Shown here: piece after piece, positions 1 through 7,423 of the stretch
How positions within the stretch are numbered: position 1 is the first letter of the stretch
Layout: each line of letters opens with the position of its first letter
Assembly (NCBI GenBank): GCA_964424945.1
Contig: CAYRLB010000015.1
Span: forward strand, 1-47,703
From: WHSP01 sp964424945
GTDB taxonomy: Bacteria > Gemmatimonadota > Gemmatimonadetes > Longimicrobiales > Longimicrobiaceae
Direction: 5' to 3'
Length of the DNA: 47,703 nt
Position numbers and translations under genes: made by a program
The notes under the pieces: generated by a model
Databases searched by the model: none
What the model saw: only the letters and a program-made list of their open reading frames with translations
Told to the model about the DNA's origin: nothing

Positions 1-539
1 GGCTCGTAGACGTCCGGATCGAACTCGATCTCGGCCGTCTGCACATCGAAGGGCAGGTCGATGAGAACCGGTCCGGGACGGCCGGAGCGCATGACGTGGA
101 AGGCCTGCTGGAAGACCCGGGGTACCAGGCCGGGCTCGCGCACGGTCACCGCCCACTTCGCTACCGGCCTGGCGATCGACTCGATGTCGACCGCCTGGAA
201 ATCCTCCTTGTGGAGGCGCGCCCTCGGCGCCTGACCGGTGATGCAGAGGATGGGGATGCTGTCGGCGATCGCCGCATAGAGCCCCGTGATCATGTCCGTG
301 CCCGCCGGGCCCGAGGTGCCGATGCAGACGCCAATGTTTCCCGGCGCGGCGCGGCTGTACCCGTCAGCCATGTGCGACGCCCCTTCCACATGCCGCGCTA
401 GGATATGTCGTATCGATCCATTCTGGCGGAGAGCAGCATAGAAGGGATTGATCGCAGCCCCCGGGACGCCGAATGCTACCGAGACGCCCTCACGCTGCAG
501 GACACTCACCGCCGCCTCCACCGCCGTCATCTTCGCCAC
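1..539 (-). CDS. gcl: Glyoxylate carboligase, N-terminal part (cut by window edge)
   Basis: Thiamine-diphosphate enzyme that joins two glyoxylates to tartronate semialdehyde and CO2 in the cytoplasm, in the glycerate route of glycolate and glyoxylate use. The 179 visible residues closely match Gcl as I know it: AFGVPGAAINPFY near the start, ILARHVEGASHMADGY, GTSGPAGTDMITGLY, and ITGQAPRARLHKEDFQAVDI. These distinguish it from acetolactate synthase, and the valine (AFGV) typical of Gcl stands where most relatives have the catalytic glutamate. I chose the GTG at 539 because an AAGGAG (complement of 546-551) lies 6 nt upstream; an ATG three codons later is the alternative. The C-terminal two thirds lie outside the window. 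The alpha-hydroxy-acid oxidase genes at 2387-4680 could in principle supply glyoxylate, but their Tat signals make a direct link uncertain. Confidence 0.93.
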   Translation of the reverse strand, partial: MAKMTAVEAAVSVLQREGVSVAFGVPGAAINPFYAALRQNGSIRHILARHVEGASHMADGYSRAAPGNIGVCIGTSGPAGTDMITGLYAAIADSIPILCITGQAPRARLHKEDFQAVDIESIARPVAKWAVTVREPGLVPRVFQQAFHVMRSGRPGPVLIDLPFDVQTAEIEFDPDVYE

Positions 540-719
540 GCTTTTCTCCTTGAGACTGGTCAGCCAGCCCTCCGTCGCCCAAACTACAACGACGGATGAT
601 CGGTCGGATCAGCTACTGCTTCATCCGGGCCACGATTTCTCCCCTGCCGCCCTCGACGGCGGAAATGGGGTCTTTGACCAGGGTTTTCCGGCGCGAGTGC
701 CGCCGCAGGAATAAACGAG

Positions 720-1202
720 ATGATCGCAGTACTGGCAGTCGTAGTGGGCGTTGCTATCCTCGCCTTCATCTGGTGGGGAACGCGTGGACAACCGCAAAGC
801 ATCCGCATCGCCGCCGGGGGAGCCGGCACGGTGCTGGTCGGTGCATTCGTGATCGGTGCCCTGTTCATGATCACAGACCCCGGCGAGAATCTGAAGATCG
901 TCGATGCGCAGTTCACCGGCTCGATCCTGGAAGGGCGGGAGGTTGCAGGACGGGTGGAGAACCGGACCGACCGCGAGATGTCTCCCGTCCGGATCGAGTT
1001 CGACTTCATCGACAGGGAGTCGCGCATCCTCGAACGGGAGACGGTCGAGACGGAAAGTCTCCAGGGGCGGACGGAATGGTCCTTCACCATTCCGGTCCCG
1101 TCCGATAGCATCGTCGGCTTCCGCGCGAGGGTCGGCTCCCCGGACAATGTGCGTCCGGTCTGGCTGGGTGGCGGATGCGGCTCTTCCCTCTGCGAGGAAT
1201 GA
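720..1202 (+). CDS. Small membrane protein with a beta-rich soluble domain
   Basis: 160 residues. Two hydrophobic segments (about 1-18 and 32-52) are followed by a soluble domain starting near residue 57. That domain (VDAQFTGSILEGREVAGRVENRTD, broken here into its elements: an aromatic, then a long EGREVAGRVENRT strand pair) looks like the FxLYD-type immunoglobulin-like modules that describe changes between related proteins' flexible strands; I recognise the fold type only, not a function. It ends in a Cys pair (GGGCGSSLCEE). The start has AGGAA upstream at a 9-nt spacing. It is divergent from gcl and followed by the DUF4180 gene after 51 nt. The role is unknown. Confidence 0.6.
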   Translation: MIAVLAVVVGVAILAFIWWGTRGQPQSIRIAAGGAGTVLVGAFVIGALFMITDPGENLKIVDAQFTGSILEGREVAGRVENRTDREMSPVRIEFDFIDRESRILERETVETESLQGRTEWSFTIPVPSDSIVGFRARVGSPDNVRPVWLGGGCGSSLCEE

Positions 1203-1253
1203 GACGATGCACGGATCTCTGCACTTCGCCGAGTCGGCAGGGCAACAGATGCC

Positions 1254-1583
1254 ATGACCAATCCCATCCTGGAGGGTCGGTTCTCGGCGCTCGAGCCGGA
1301 GGCGCTGGCGGGCGAATGTATCGAGGCGGGAGCACATTCCCTGTTCCTGGACCGGGACGCGCTGCCGCCCGAATTCTTCGACCTCAGCAGCGGAGCGCTC
1401 GGCGCTCTTCTCCATCGGCTCGACCTCTACCGAATTCCCCTCGCGGCGGTCGTTCCGGATGTGCTCGAACATTCGGCCGCCTTTCAGGATTTCGTCAGGG
1501 AGTCGAATCGTGGAAGGCGGTTCCGCTTCTTTCCGACGCGGGCCGCGGCGATGGAGTGGCTGAACTCATTGGCAAAAGGTTGA
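1254..1583 (+). CDS. DUF4180 family protein
   Basis: 109 residues, whole-length match to the DUF4180 pattern as I know it: AGAHSLFLDRDALPPEFFDL near residue 25, a conserved block around LLHRLDLYRIPLAAVV, then FVRESNRGRRFRFF and a final AAAMEWL helix. Members are small cytoplasmic proteins resembling STAS or anti-sigma antagonists in strand order, with no established role. The gene has no strong ribosome binding site. Its stop at 1583 is 4 nt before the next gene's ATG at 1588, so the two are probably co-translated. Confidence 0.75.
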   Translation: MTNPILEGRFSALEPEALAGECIEAGAHSLFLDRDALPPEFFDLSSGALGALLHRLDLYRIPLAAVVPDVLEHSAAFQDFVRESNRGRRFRFFPTRAAAMEWLNSLAKG

Positions 1584-1587
1584 TGTG

Positions 1588-2262
1588 ATGGACACATCGT
1601 GTAAAAGCAAAGGGAACTCGCTGACCGCACCAGTCGACCGGGACCGCTATCGGTGGTGCTGGCGGGCAATTCGCCCATTCGCCTGGGCTTTGATTCTGAT
1701 CGTCGCGGCGTGTGGCGGAAGTGGGTCCAGTCCCACGCCGGAAAATGTGCATCCCGATTCCGCAACGGGAGTTGCGGCGCCGGTCGATGATGGGGATACG
1801 ATTGCTGACGAAGAGCTCCGATGGGGTCATCCACAGCTCCTCGCGGTGGACGTTCCGGCCGTTTATCTCGAGGAGTGGAGTTGGGCGGACAACCGGCAGC
1901 AGTGTGCGCTGATCGCGCCGGCGTCGCTCGGGGCTGGGGCGGATGCGGCGCCACGCGCGGCGGCCTTCGCCGGGGGCTGGGCAGTCGCCTACGATCTGCC
2001 CGGACAGAGGAGCGCCTTCGGTGTCGCGGGTACCGGCTCGACTACATCGGGGGAGATTTTCGCCGGGTGGACGAACCGCAGGGATTGGGCGGATGGCAGC
2101 TTCGCCGAGTACGGACCCGAGGGCGGGGAAGGGCCCAATCAGCTCGCCTACCTCCGTGTGGCAGGCCAGGATTGTCTGTATAATGTCTGGTCGCGCCTCG
2201 GCGTCGAACACCTGGAGCTCCTTCTCGATCAGCTCCGCAGGGTTCAGGTCGGAGAAGGCTGA
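1588..2262 (+). CDS. Putative lipoprotein of unknown function
   Basis: 224 residues from the ATG at 1588 (a GTG one codon earlier is also possible; AAAAGG lies at 1574-1579). A basic stretch precedes a hydrophobic helix ending in LIVAACGG, a good lipobox, so the mature protein should be lipid-anchored at the cysteine near residue 42. The mature part contains two further cysteines (near 105 and 198) that could pair in the periplasm. The domain has no family signature I know. Its end lies 124 nt before the oxidase start at 2387. Confidence 0.6.
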   Translation: MDTSCKSKGNSLTAPVDRDRYRWCWRAIRPFAWALILIVAACGGSGSSPTPENVHPDSATGVAAPVDDGDTIADEELRWGHPQLLAVDVPAVYLEEWSWADNRQQCALIAPASLGAGADAAPRAAAFAGGWAVAYDLPGQRSAFGVAGTGSTTSGEIFAGWTNRRDWADGSFAEYGPEGGEGPNQLAYLRVAGQDCLYNVWSRLGVEHLELLLDQLRRVQVGEG

Positions 2263-2386
2263 TTTCCGGCAGCGCAGAGCCACGCCGGGCGCCGCTTCCG
2301 GGCGGCTCCCGCGCAACTTCTCGCCACCCCCCAATCGATCGGGGGCTCTCCCCGGCTTCATCAACGGTCCTCATCGGGAGGTGTCT

Positions 2387-3604
2387 GTGGGTCCTGTCGA
2401 ACGTGCATGGGCAACGGGTATCGACCGTCGCGAAGCGCTCATCGCGCTGGGCGGACTGCTTGCCACACCCTCGCTGCTGCCTGCCCAGATCGACCCTCGG
2501 GACCTGAGCCAGCACGAACGCGTCCGCGGGCTGGGCGAGATGGTGGACGCCTTCGACTTCGAGCCCGTCTGCCGCGGGAATATCCCTCGCGCATTCTACG
2601 ACTACATGATGCAGGGCGCTGACGGCGAGTGGACTGTCCGCCGCAACCGCCACGCCTTCGAGTGGGTCGAGATCGTACCCGGGGCGGGGCTGGCACCCGA
2701 CGCCGTAGATCCCTCGACCGAACTGTTCGGCGTCCGGATGCCCTACCCGATCATCATCGCGCCGACTGCGTCGCAGCTTCAGCTTCATCCATCCGGTGAA
2801 GTCGGGATGTATCAGGCCGCGACACTGACGGGCACACTGATGGCCGTGTCGCAGAACTCGCAGATCTCCCAGGAGGATATCGCCGCGGGCGCTACCGGGC
2901 CGCGCTGGATTCAGCTCTATCCGAGCTCGAACCCGGCGTCGAGTGAGCGGACGATCCAGCGCTACCAGGACGCGGGGGCGCAGGCGATTCTCGTCACCAT
3001 CGATCAGCAGGCCACCCGATACGACCGGGCAGACAACAACCGGCGGCTCGGCGGGGAGGTCGCCCCCCCACCCCGACCGAATCCGGACGCTGCACAGCCG
3101 ATCGACTTCAGCGGGCCCCGCCGCTACCGGCTCAATGCGCCCGATCGGATGTTCTACACCTGGGATGCGCTTCAGCAGCTGCAGGAATTCGCGACCGTTC
3201 CACTTCTGGTGAAGGGCGTGATGACGGCGGCCGACGCACGCATCTGCATCGACCGGGGCTTCGATGGCATCGTCATTTCAAACCATGGCGGCCGCTCGAT
3301 GGACTACGTGCCGTCCACGCTGGAGATGCTCGCGGAGATCGTCGATGAGGTGAAGGGGGAGGTGCCGGTGCTCATCGACAGCGGATTCAGGCGGGGTAGC
3401 GATGCGTTCAAGGCGCTCGCCATCGGGGCAGACGCGGTCTGCTTCGGTCGGGCCCCGCGTTGGGGGCTCGGCGCTTTCGGTCCCGCCGGCGCCGAGCGGA
3501 TCCTGCAGATCCTTCAGGAGGAGCTCCGAGCTGCGATGGCTCTGGCGGGGAGACAGAATCTCGCAGCCCTCGATCGCTCCGCCATCCGGATGGACTTCCA
3601 ATGA
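2387..3604 (+). CDS. FMN-dependent alpha-hydroxy-acid oxidase/dehydrogenase, Tat-type signal
   Basis: 405-residue TIM-barrel flavoprotein of the glycolate oxidase / lactate oxidase family. It oxidises an L-2-hydroxy acid to the 2-oxo acid, passing hydride to FMN. All catalytic positions are visible: the FYDYMMQGA tyrosine region near 70, QLYP (Tyr178), TID (Asp206), VKG (Lys276), ISNHGGR (His300, Arg303) and the FMN phosphate loop DSGFRRG at 331-337. The start is a GTG at 2387 with GGGAGG 5 nt upstream; the reading frame is open far upstream but that part has no similarity. The N-terminus reads DRREALIALGGLLATP, a Tat-like signal, suggesting export of the folded flavoprotein. The next paralogue overlaps it by 4 nt. 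The substrate is not predictable; glycolate or lactate are the usual choices. Confidence 0.88.
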   Translation: MGPVERAWATGIDRREALIALGGLLATPSLLPAQIDPRDLSQHERVRGLGEMVDAFDFEPVCRGNIPRAFYDYMMQGADGEWTVRRNRHAFEWVEIVPGAGLAPDAVDPSTELFGVRMPYPIIIAPTASQLQLHPSGEVGMYQAATLTGTLMAVSQNSQISQEDIAAGATGPRWIQLYPSSNPASSERTIQRYQDAGAQAILVTIDQQATRYDRADNNRRLGGEVAPPPRPNPDAAQPIDFSGPRRYRLNAPDRMFYTWDALQQLQEFATVPLLVKGVMTAADARICIDRGFDGIVISNHGGRSMDYVPSTLEMLAEIVDEVKGEVPVLIDSGFRRGSDAFKALAIGADAVCFGRAPRWGLGAFGPAGAERILQILQEELRAAMALAGRQNLAALDRSAIRMDFQ

Positions 3605-4680
3605 AAGAGCTTTCCCGGAGAGACGCGCTCGGTGTGGCGGCCGCGGGGGTCATGGCCGCGGTCGGTACGGGTGCAGTGCCCAGGCAGACCCCGGAGGCCA
3701 TTCGGAGACGGAGGGACGTGGCACCGCCTCCACCGACGGATCTGGTGAACGTCCTTCAATTCGAGGAGCAGGCGCGGCTCGCCCTCGACCCTGCCATCTT
3801 CGAGACAATCGCCGGTGGCGACCGTGACCCGTTCGAGCGTCTGACCCTGCACCCGCGGCTCGGCTTGCCGACCCTCGACATGGATCTCACCGTTCGGATC
3901 CTCGGTGAGTCGTTGTACACCCCGATCCTCGTCGGGCCAGTCGCACAACTGGGGCGGTATCACGCGGGCGCTGAAGCCGAGACGATCCGCGGCGCGGAGG
4001 GGTCATATACACTCGCGGTTGTGAGCAGCCAATCCACGCTTCCGATCACGGAGATCGCGAGGACAGCGAATAGTCCCTTCTGGTTCAGTGTCTATACCGG
4101 TGAGCCCGAAGCTGAACAACGGGTCCGGGCGGCGGAGGCGGCAGGGGCCGGGGCGATCATCCTGAGTTCTGGAGATGGATCTCCGCAGATGATGGCTGGC
4201 GCTGCCTCCCCCCGCGCAGCGCTTGACTGGGACGCGGTCGAGCGGCTTCGCGATGCTGCAACACGCCCCGTCGGGATCAAGGGAATCCGAAGCGCTTCCG
4301 AGGCGGCCGCAGCGGTCGAGCGGGGTTTTCCCGCCATCGTCGTCTCCAGTTCAGGCGCGCCGCACTCCTCGCCCGCGGATGCACCGATGCACCACCTTCC
4401 CGAAATCGCGGACGCGGTGGGGGGACGCGCTTCAGTTCTCATCGACGGCGGGTTCCGCCGCGGCACGGACGTTCTGAAGGCGCTGATCCTGGGAGCGCAG
4501 GCGGTTCTGATCGCCCGCCCTGTCGCGTGGGGGCTTTCTGCGTATGGCGCGGAGGGAGTCCAGGTCGTCCTCCAGCGAATCCAGATGGAGCTCGCGCGCA
4601 ACTTCGGCCTCATCGGTGCACCGAACCCGGGAGAGCTGACGCGCTCCCTCATCCGCAGCCACGGACGGATGACCACATGA
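3601..4680 (+). CDS. Degenerate paralogue of the alpha-hydroxy-acid oxidase, Tat-type signal
   Basis: 359 residues, same TIM-barrel family and clearly related to the upstream gene, with which it overlaps by ATGA at 3601-3604. It has its own Tat-like signal (LSRRDALGVAAAG). The FMN-phosphate loop is kept (IDGGFRRGTD, residues 281-290), as is the lysine of GIKGI (227). The active site is not: where the family has SNHGGR this protein has SSSGAP (249-254), so both the catalytic His and the substrate-binding Arg are gone, and the Asp of the T-[IV]-D motif is replaced in ILSSGDG. It therefore probably binds flavin but cannot do standard 2-hydroxy-acid oxidation. It could be a partner subunit, a flavin carrier or an enzyme with a changed reaction. 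It is not a pseudogene by reading frame: it is intact and coupled to both neighbours. Confidence 0.8.
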   Translation: MKELSRRDALGVAAAGVMAAVGTGAVPRQTPEAIRRRRDVAPPPPTDLVNVLQFEEQARLALDPAIFETIAGGDRDPFERLTLHPRLGLPTLDMDLTVRILGESLYTPILVGPVAQLGRYHAGAEAETIRGAEGSYTLAVVSSQSTLPITEIARTANSPFWFSVYTGEPEAEQRVRAAEAAGAGAIILSSGDGSPQMMAGAASPRAALDWDAVERLRDAATRPVGIKGIRSASEAAAAVERGFPAIVVSSSGAPHSSPADAPMHHLPEIADAVGGRASVLIDGGFRRGTDVLKALILGAQAVLIARPVAWGLSAYGAEGVQVVLQRIQMELARNFGLIGAPNPGELTRSLIRSHGRMTT

Positions 4681-5204
4681 AAGATGTACCGGTCGAGCTG
4701 TGCGAGCTGGTCGACGCCGACGGCCGATCTTCGGGCACGATCGTGCCCCGCGGAGGGGAGCGTCGCGCGGACGAGTACTTCCCGGTCATCCATCTCTGGA
4801 TGATGGACGAAGGCGGCGATTTCCTCATCCAGCGCCGGGCCGACCACCTGGCCTCCGATCCGGGGATGTGGGCGACGACGGCCGGTTATGTCCAGGCAGG
4901 CGAAAGTATCCTGGACGCCACGATCCGGGAGGCTTGGGAGGAGATGGGCCTGCGCCTGGACGCGGCGCAAATCCAATCCATCGGGCATTGGCTGGCCGGA
5001 CATCGCCGGCAGGCCGTCCTTCTGCTGCGCGTCCGGCGGGAGGCGCTTGGAGCGATCGGGATCGGTCCTGAGGTTTCGGACTTCCTGTGGGCGCCGGTCG
5101 AGGTCATCTCCAGGATGGTCGAGGCGGGGGAGTTCGTCACGTACGGCTACTTCGAGCAGCTCATCATCCCGCTCGCCGGCGGCTCGCGGACATCCTCCGG
5201 CTGA
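4677..5204 (+). CDS. Nudix hydrolase
   Basis: 175 residues from the ATG at 4677, which overlaps the previous stop (ATGA). A complete Nudix box runs from Gly70 to Leu92: G-x5-E-x7-REAWEEMGL, the metal-binding loop that hydrolyses nucleoside diphosphates linked to another moiety. The opening VELCELVDADGRSSGTIVPRG and the HLWMMDEGGDFLIQRRA strand are reminiscent of the isopentenyl-diphosphate isomerase-like / YfcD-type Nudix subgroup, but the specificity cannot be read from sequence. It is cytoplasmic (no signal), in contrast to the two exported flavoproteins it is coupled to. It might act on FAD or another dinucleotide; that is only a guess from context. Confidence 0.85.
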   Translation: MKDVPVELCELVDADGRSSGTIVPRGGERRADEYFPVIHLWMMDEGGDFLIQRRADHLASDPGMWATTAGYVQAGESILDATIREAWEEMGLRLDAAQIQSIGHWLAGHRRQAVLLLRVRREALGAIGIGPEVSDFLWAPVEVISRMVEAGEFVTYGYFEQLIIPLAGGSRTSSG

Positions 5205-5292
5205 TCGCCGCTCCTCTTTTGCCGTGAGCTCGGCTGCGGCTCTACGTAGCCGCGGAAGGAGCGGGCGGAGCGAAGCCGCAGAAGGGGCTCCA

Positions 5293-5315
5293 GGTCCGGC
5301 CAAAGCTACCGGACC
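5293..5315. terminator. Weak hairpin between convergent genes
   Basis: GGTCCGG (5293-5299) and CCGGACC (5309-5315) form a 7-bp stem with a 9-nt loop between the Nudix gene and the convergent PPOX gene. A second stem, GCGGCT/AGCCGC, lies about 55 nt to the left. Neither has a clear T-run, so termination is only plausible by position. Confidence 0.3.
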
Positions 5316-5333
5316 CGCAAGCCCTCCTATCTG

Positions 5334-5852
5334 CTACATCTCCAACCGTTTCACCTCGCCGACATCGGGCCGGTTCCCCGTCAGGAAGCCCTTCGCGACC
5401 TCGTAAAGGACGAGCGGTGACGGCTTGTCGCGTTTCATGTAGACGACGCTGTCCGCATCGACAAGGATCAGCGCGAGCCGGGGATCGTCCGGTCCACCGT
5501 CACGAACTTCGTCTACCTTCCCGAACCATACTTTCCAGTCCGGCTTGTAGAGCGAACGGATCAGCTCCCGATCGGTGGAGATGCTCGCCGTCCCGCTGAC
5601 GGACACCCATTCGTACCGGTCGGTATCGAAGTACGCGAGGTTGACGTGGGGGTCGTGATCGAGCTCGTCGAGCTTGTGCGATTCGATATCGGTAACGAAC
5701 CAGAGATCGGCGAAGGGCTCACGCGCCTGCGTTGCCATCGGGCGCGAGACGAGCCGCTCGTCGCTGCGACGGGTGGTGAACATCGCTGTTTCGATGTTCG
5801 CAATGAGTTCATAGAGCTCATCGAGTCGTTTTTCCTGCGTGCCTTCTGCCAT
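5334..5852 (-). CDS. Pyridoxamine 5'-phosphate oxidase-like flavin-binding protein
   Basis: 172 residues of the split-barrel PNPOx-like superfamily, closest in pattern to the 'general stress protein 26' group: LYELIANIETAMFTT at the start, SRPMATQ, then LWFVTDIESHKLDEL, VNLAYFDTDRYEWVSVSGTA and a tail with KVWFGKVDEV. Members bind FMN or F420 and are often annotated as general stress proteins; the true substrate is unknown. It lies 71 nt downstream of crtI on the same strand and may be read through from the photoreceptor-crtI transcript, which would link it to light stress, but that is inference. Confidence 0.85.
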   Translation of the reverse strand: MAEGTQEKRLDELYELIANIETAMFTTRRSDERLVSRPMATQAREPFADLWFVTDIESHKLDELDHDPHVNLAYFDTDRYEWVSVSGTASISTDRELIRSLYKPDWKVWFGKVDEVRDGGPDDPRLALILVDADSVVYMKRDKPSPLVLYEVAKGFLTGNRPDVGEVKRLEM

Positions 5853-5923
5853 GTTCCTCCTCGGTAGAGTGGGGAGTCAGGATTGAAGGAGAGGGCAGAA
5901 GGTGTGCCGTCCGCATTCGCCGT

Positions 5924-7423
5924 CTACATGACGACCTTGCTTCGCTCGGGCGCCGGGGGCGGGACGATTCTATCGAGAACCTTCGCCGAACAGAGCACAC
6001 CCGGCACGCCCGCGCCGGGATGGGTTCCGGCCCCCACGAAGTAGAGGCCGGGAGTCCTGCTTCGATTGTGGTACCGGAAGTAGGCAGACTGCGTGAGGAT
6101 CGGTTCAGGGCCGAACGCCGCGCCATCGACCGAACGGAGCGTTTGTTCGAAGTCGCGCGGAGTGAGGAAGGAGGGGCTCACCAGATTCTCCCGAAGTCCC
6201 GGGAGCAGCCGGCGCTCGAGGACCTCCACGATGCGATCGAAGTACGGTTCCGCCTCACTCTCCCAGGCAACCCCGCTACGAGTATTGGGTACCGGCGACA
6301 GAACGTAGAACGCCTCGTGGCCCGGCGGCGCGAGTGCCGGATCACTGCGTGTCGGCGCATGCAGATAGAGCGAGAAGTCGTCCGCGAGGACCTTCCGCGT
6401 GAAGATGTCGGCGAGCAGCTCGCGGTAGCGCGGGCCCATCAGGATCGTGTGGTGGGCGAGCTCCGGATACGGTCGTCGGCTCCCGAAGTATGCCACGAAA
6501 AGGCTCATCGACTGCCGCATTCCCGGCCTCGGAAGCCCCCCATCAGCACGCCGCCTGGCGCCCTTCAACATGTGCGCATGTACATACGAGGGATCGGCAT
6601 TGCTGACGACGACGTCCGCCGGCAGAAAATGGCCATCGCCAGTCCGCACCCCGATAACCCGTCCCTCCCGACATTCGATCTCCTCCACCGGTGTGTCGAA
6701 ACGAATCTCTCCGCCCATCTCCTCCAGGAGCCGGACGAGTGAAGAAACGATCGACGTCGTTCCTCCGCGCGCGAAGTGAACCCCCCACTTTCGCTCCAGC
6801 CAGTGGATGAGGAGGTAGATGGACGTCGTGCTGAACGGGTTGCCCCCCACCAGGAGTGGCTCGAACGTCAGCAGCTGTCTCAGGCGTTCATCCCGGATGT
6901 AGCTCGAGACCATGCCGTATACCGAGCGCTGACTTCCCAGCCGCAGCATCGCCGGAACGACGCGCGCCATGTCGGACACGCGATCGAATGGCTGGTCGGC
7001 AAGCTGGGCGTATCCGACCTCGAAGATTCGCTCCGCCTGCTCCGCGAGCCGTCGGTATCCGTCGACATCTCTCGGCTCGAACGTTTCGATCTGCGCGATC
7101 AGCCGCTCCTCGTCCCCGACATAGTCGAAGCGGGACCCGTCATTGAAGATGACCCGGTAGAAAGGGTCGACCGGCATCAGCTCCAGGTAGTCCGACATCT
7201 CGCGACCGGAGAGGGCGAAAAGCTCCTCCAGCAGGTAGGGCGCCGTGATGACCGTCGGGCCGGCGTCGAAGGTGAAGCCGTCCCGACGGAAGACCCGGGC
7301 GCGTCCACCCGGCTGATCCAGCGCTTCGAGGACCGTAACTCGATAGCCCCTCGCTAGCAGGCGAATCGCCGCGGCCAACCCTCCGAAGCCGCTCCCGATG
7401 ACGATGGCGTGCGAACCGTTCAA
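5924..7423 (-). CDS. crtI: Phytoene desaturase (CrtI family)
   Basis: 499 residues, the normal CrtI length. CrtI inserts double bonds into phytoene at the membrane, giving neurosporene or lycopene depending on the enzyme. Seen: an N-terminal FAD-binding motif (VIGSGFGGLAAAIRLLARG), PGGRARVFRRDGFTFDAGPTV cut short here as the typical early block, and a C-terminal bacterial CrtI signature FVGAGTHPGAGVPGV. The start is a TTG at 7423 whose last two bases form part of the TGA of the upstream regulator (TTGA, 7420-7423), with AAGGA about 5 nt before it; translation is probably coupled to the regulator. The number of desaturation steps cannot be read from sequence. Dehydrosqualene-type or ketolase CrtI-like activity is a less likely alternative. 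Confidence 0.9.
   Translation of the reverse strand: MNGSHAIVIGSGFGGLAAAIRLLARGYRVTVLEALDQPGGRARVFRRDGFTFDAGPTVITAPYLLEELFALSGREMSDYLELMPVDPFYRVIFNDGSRFDYVGDEERLIAQIETFEPRDVDGYRRLAEQAERIFEVGYAQLADQPFDRVSDMARVVPAMLRLGSQRSVYGMVSSYIRDERLRQLLTFEPLLVGGNPFSTTSIYLLIHWLERKWGVHFARGGTTSIVSSLVRLLEEMGGEIRFDTPVEEIECREGRVIGVRTGDGHFLPADVVVSNADPSYVHAHMLKGARRRADGGLPRPGMRQSMSLFVAYFGSRRPYPELAHHTILMGPRYRELLADIFTRKVLADDFSLYLHAPTRSDPALAPPGHEAFYVLSPVPNTRSGVAWESEAEPYFDRIVEVLERRLLPGLRENLVSPSFLTPRDFEQTLRSVDGAAFGPEPILTQSAYFRYHNRSRTPGLYFVGAGTHPGAGVPGVLCSAKVLDRIVPPPAPERSKVVM

Noticed and set aside
5205..5333. tRNA-like cluster of stems after the Nudix gene
   Set aside because: The stems do not form a cloverleaf, and there is no TTCGA-type T-loop in the right place.
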